Source: 1-14-2-50-31-20 sp965370315
Lineage (GTDB): Bacteria; Bacteroidota; Ignavibacteria; Ignavibacteriales; Melioribacteraceae
DNA length: 35,328 bases
NCBI GenBank assembly: GCA_965370315.1
Contig: CBDUTO010000035.1
Span: 1 to 35,328 of the forward strand
Direction of reading: 5' to 3'
In this document: piece after piece, positions 34,150-35,328 of the stretch
Numbering within the stretch: position 1 is the stretch's first letter
Layout: each line of letters opens with the position of its first letter
Translations under genes and position numbers: made by a program
Notes under the pieces: model-generated
What the model was told of the DNA's origin: nothing
Database searches by the model: none
The model's input: only the letters and a program-made list of their open reading frames with translations

Positions 34150-35328
34150 TTAATTCTTTTTCTCCACTTTTACTTTTACATTTGGTTCTTTTGGGGTTCT
34201 CGTATTACTTTGATCAAGTTGAATTTCTGGAACTGCATCAACAAAAGTCTCTTCTTCAATTCTCTCTAATTCCTTTTTGTAAGTTTCAACCTTATCTTTA
34301 AAAGTTTTTTCCATAGTTATTAATTGAGATATACTAGTTGAACGCTCTTCCTTTTCTAAGTCAGCTTTGGCAATATCTTCATTTATCTTAACTAAGGTCA
34401 ATTCAAGGTCGTTTATTTTTTCAGAAAGATTGGCGATAATTCCTTCGTAGTTCTGAATTTCAAGAATTAGGGTTCCATTTTTTTCATTATATTCACTATA
34501 ACTAGAGTTACTACTTTCTAATAAAGAATTTAGTTCGTAACTAATTCTTTCACGTTTTTTAATTAAATCCTGAATTTCTAAATTATATTGCTTTATAGTT
34601 ATTTTTCCTACACTCTCTTTCTCTTTGAGCGAAAGAATGCTGTCATTAAGTTTTTCTCTTGTTTTCTTTAACTCACTCAGTTGCTTTGCAACAGATTCTT
34701 TCTCTTTGCGAAGCATACGTACCATTCCAGTATATTCTGCTAGTTGAGTGTTTCTTTCAAGAAAAGTTTTTTCCTTTTTATTGAAGTCTCTATCTTTCGC
34801 TATAATTAGTTGTTTCAGTGATGTAAGCTTTGATTTAGATTCATTTACCTCTTCTGTAAACTTTTTAGTTGTTTCGGCAAAGCTACTCTCTAATTGAAGA
34901 ATATTCTCTTCAACCTTAAATTTTTTCTCTTCAAAATCAGAAACTTCGTTTTTTAATTCTGTTAGGTGCTCTTCAAAACTACTCTCTTCCTCTTTCTTTC
35001 TAATCAAGATTCGTTCTACATCTTCAACAACAGATCTTCTTTTCTCAATATTAGCTTCTATCTCTTTTTTCTGATTATCAAAAATTTCAATCTCTTTTCC
35101 TAATTCAGAAAAAGTCTCTTTTTTATTTTTAATTTCAAAGTTTATATTATCTAATTCGTTTCGTTTTTGCGAAATGTCATCAACAAACTGATCTTTTGTT
35201 TTCGCAAACTCTGTGAAAGATTTTTCCTTATTGTTTAATTCATTAATAAGTTCTGCAATATTAGTTTGCATATTGCGCCTAATAGCTTCATCATTTTTTA
35301 ATTTTTCAGAAATAGAGGTATGCTCCTC
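34150..35328 (-). CDS. Long coiled-coil protein (5' end beyond window)
   Basis: At least 392 residues. The frame stays open to the window edge (19 further codons before the first in-window ATG at 35271, all compatible with the same helix), so the start is likely outside. Nearly the whole protein is Glu/Lys/Leu heptads (FEEKKFKVEENILQLESSF, LSEKINDLELTLVKINED) with no catalytic motif, signal peptide or membrane span; the C-terminal tail is Pro/Lys-rich and disordered (RTPKEPNVKVKVEKKN). It looks like a cytoplasmic structural or scaffold protein. I do not recognise a named family. Its stop touches the ATG of the rRNA methyltransferase gene, suggesting one operon. Confidence 0.8.
   Translation of the reverse strand, partial: EEHTSISEKLKNDEAIRRNMQTNIAELINELNNKEKSFTEFAKTKDQFVDDISQKRNELDNINFEIKNKKETFSELGKEIEIFDNQKKEIEANIEKRRSVVEDVERILIRKKEEESSFEEHLTELKNEVSDFEEKKFKVEENILQLESSFAETTKKFTEEVNESKSKLTSLKQLIIAKDRDFNKKEKTFLERNTQLAEYTGMVRMLRKEKESVAKQLSELKKTREKLNDSILSLKEKESVGKITIKQYNLEIQDLIKKRERISYELNSLLESSNSSYSEYNEKNGTLILEIQNYEGIIANLSEKINDLELTLVKINEDIAKADLEKEERSTSISQLITMEKTFKDKVETYKKELERIEEETFVDAVPEIQLDQSNTRTPKEPNVKVKVEKKN

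Noticed and set aside
1..35328. CRISPR array, tRNA, rRNA, insertion sequence or prophage
   Set aside because: No regularly spaced repeats, cloverleaf, rRNA core sequence, transposase or integrase was seen on either strand.

Overview
The window is AT-rich, with dense bacterial coding on both strands. Three very large exported proteins end in the Por/type IX secretion (T9SS) C-terminal signal containing NYPNPFNPST. Several genes are preceded by TAnnTTTG, the Bacteroidota-type -7 promoter element. Two AraC-family regulators carry membrane segments. Together these point to the Bacteroidota/Ignavibacteriota (FCB) lineage, most plausibly an Ignavibacteria-like organism; this placement is inference. 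I saw no rRNA, tRNA, CRISPR array, insertion sequence or phage gene.

Layout. 1-1263 (+): the 3' part of a TPR / transmembrane / AraC regulator. 1455-7280 (+): a 1941-residue secreted mosaic protein (LVIVD-type propeller, InlB-like repeat, right-handed beta-helix, Ig-like domains, T9SS tail), closed by a palindromic terminator. 7486-14500 (+): two histidine kinases, a soluble one with about eleven PAS domains and one GAF, then a membrane one with a closely related kinase core. 14502-17858 (-): mfd. 18034-23031 (+): a Lon-family protease (GTG start), pyruvate kinase and the radical SAM enzyme AmrS. 27616-23085 (-): a lipoprotein, a PL6-type polysaccharide lyase and an exported double-cupin protein. 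35328-28093 (-): a coiled-coil protein running off the window, a TrmH/SpoU rRNA methyltransferase, a membrane AraC regulator and a 1339-residue LamG/Ig-repeat T9SS protein.

How the genes fit together. Housekeeping genes (mfd, lon-like, pyk, amrS, trmH-like) are interleaved with a surface-interaction repertoire. In two places a membrane-anchored AraC regulator sits directly upstream of, and co-directional with, a giant T9SS-exported protein, which suggests local sensor/effector pairs. The PL6 lyase, exported double cupin and lipoprotein look like a compact module for depolymerising an acidic polysaccharide outside the cytoplasm and processing the products. The two kinases have no response regulator in view.

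Several obvious starts were corrected from the sequence: HK1 to ATG 7486, the Lon-like gene to GTG 18034, amrS to ATG 22021, the cupin to ATG 23993, the LamG protein to ATG 32112 and the second AraC regulator to ATG 33327. Both terminal genes are open to the window edges and are annotated as partial.
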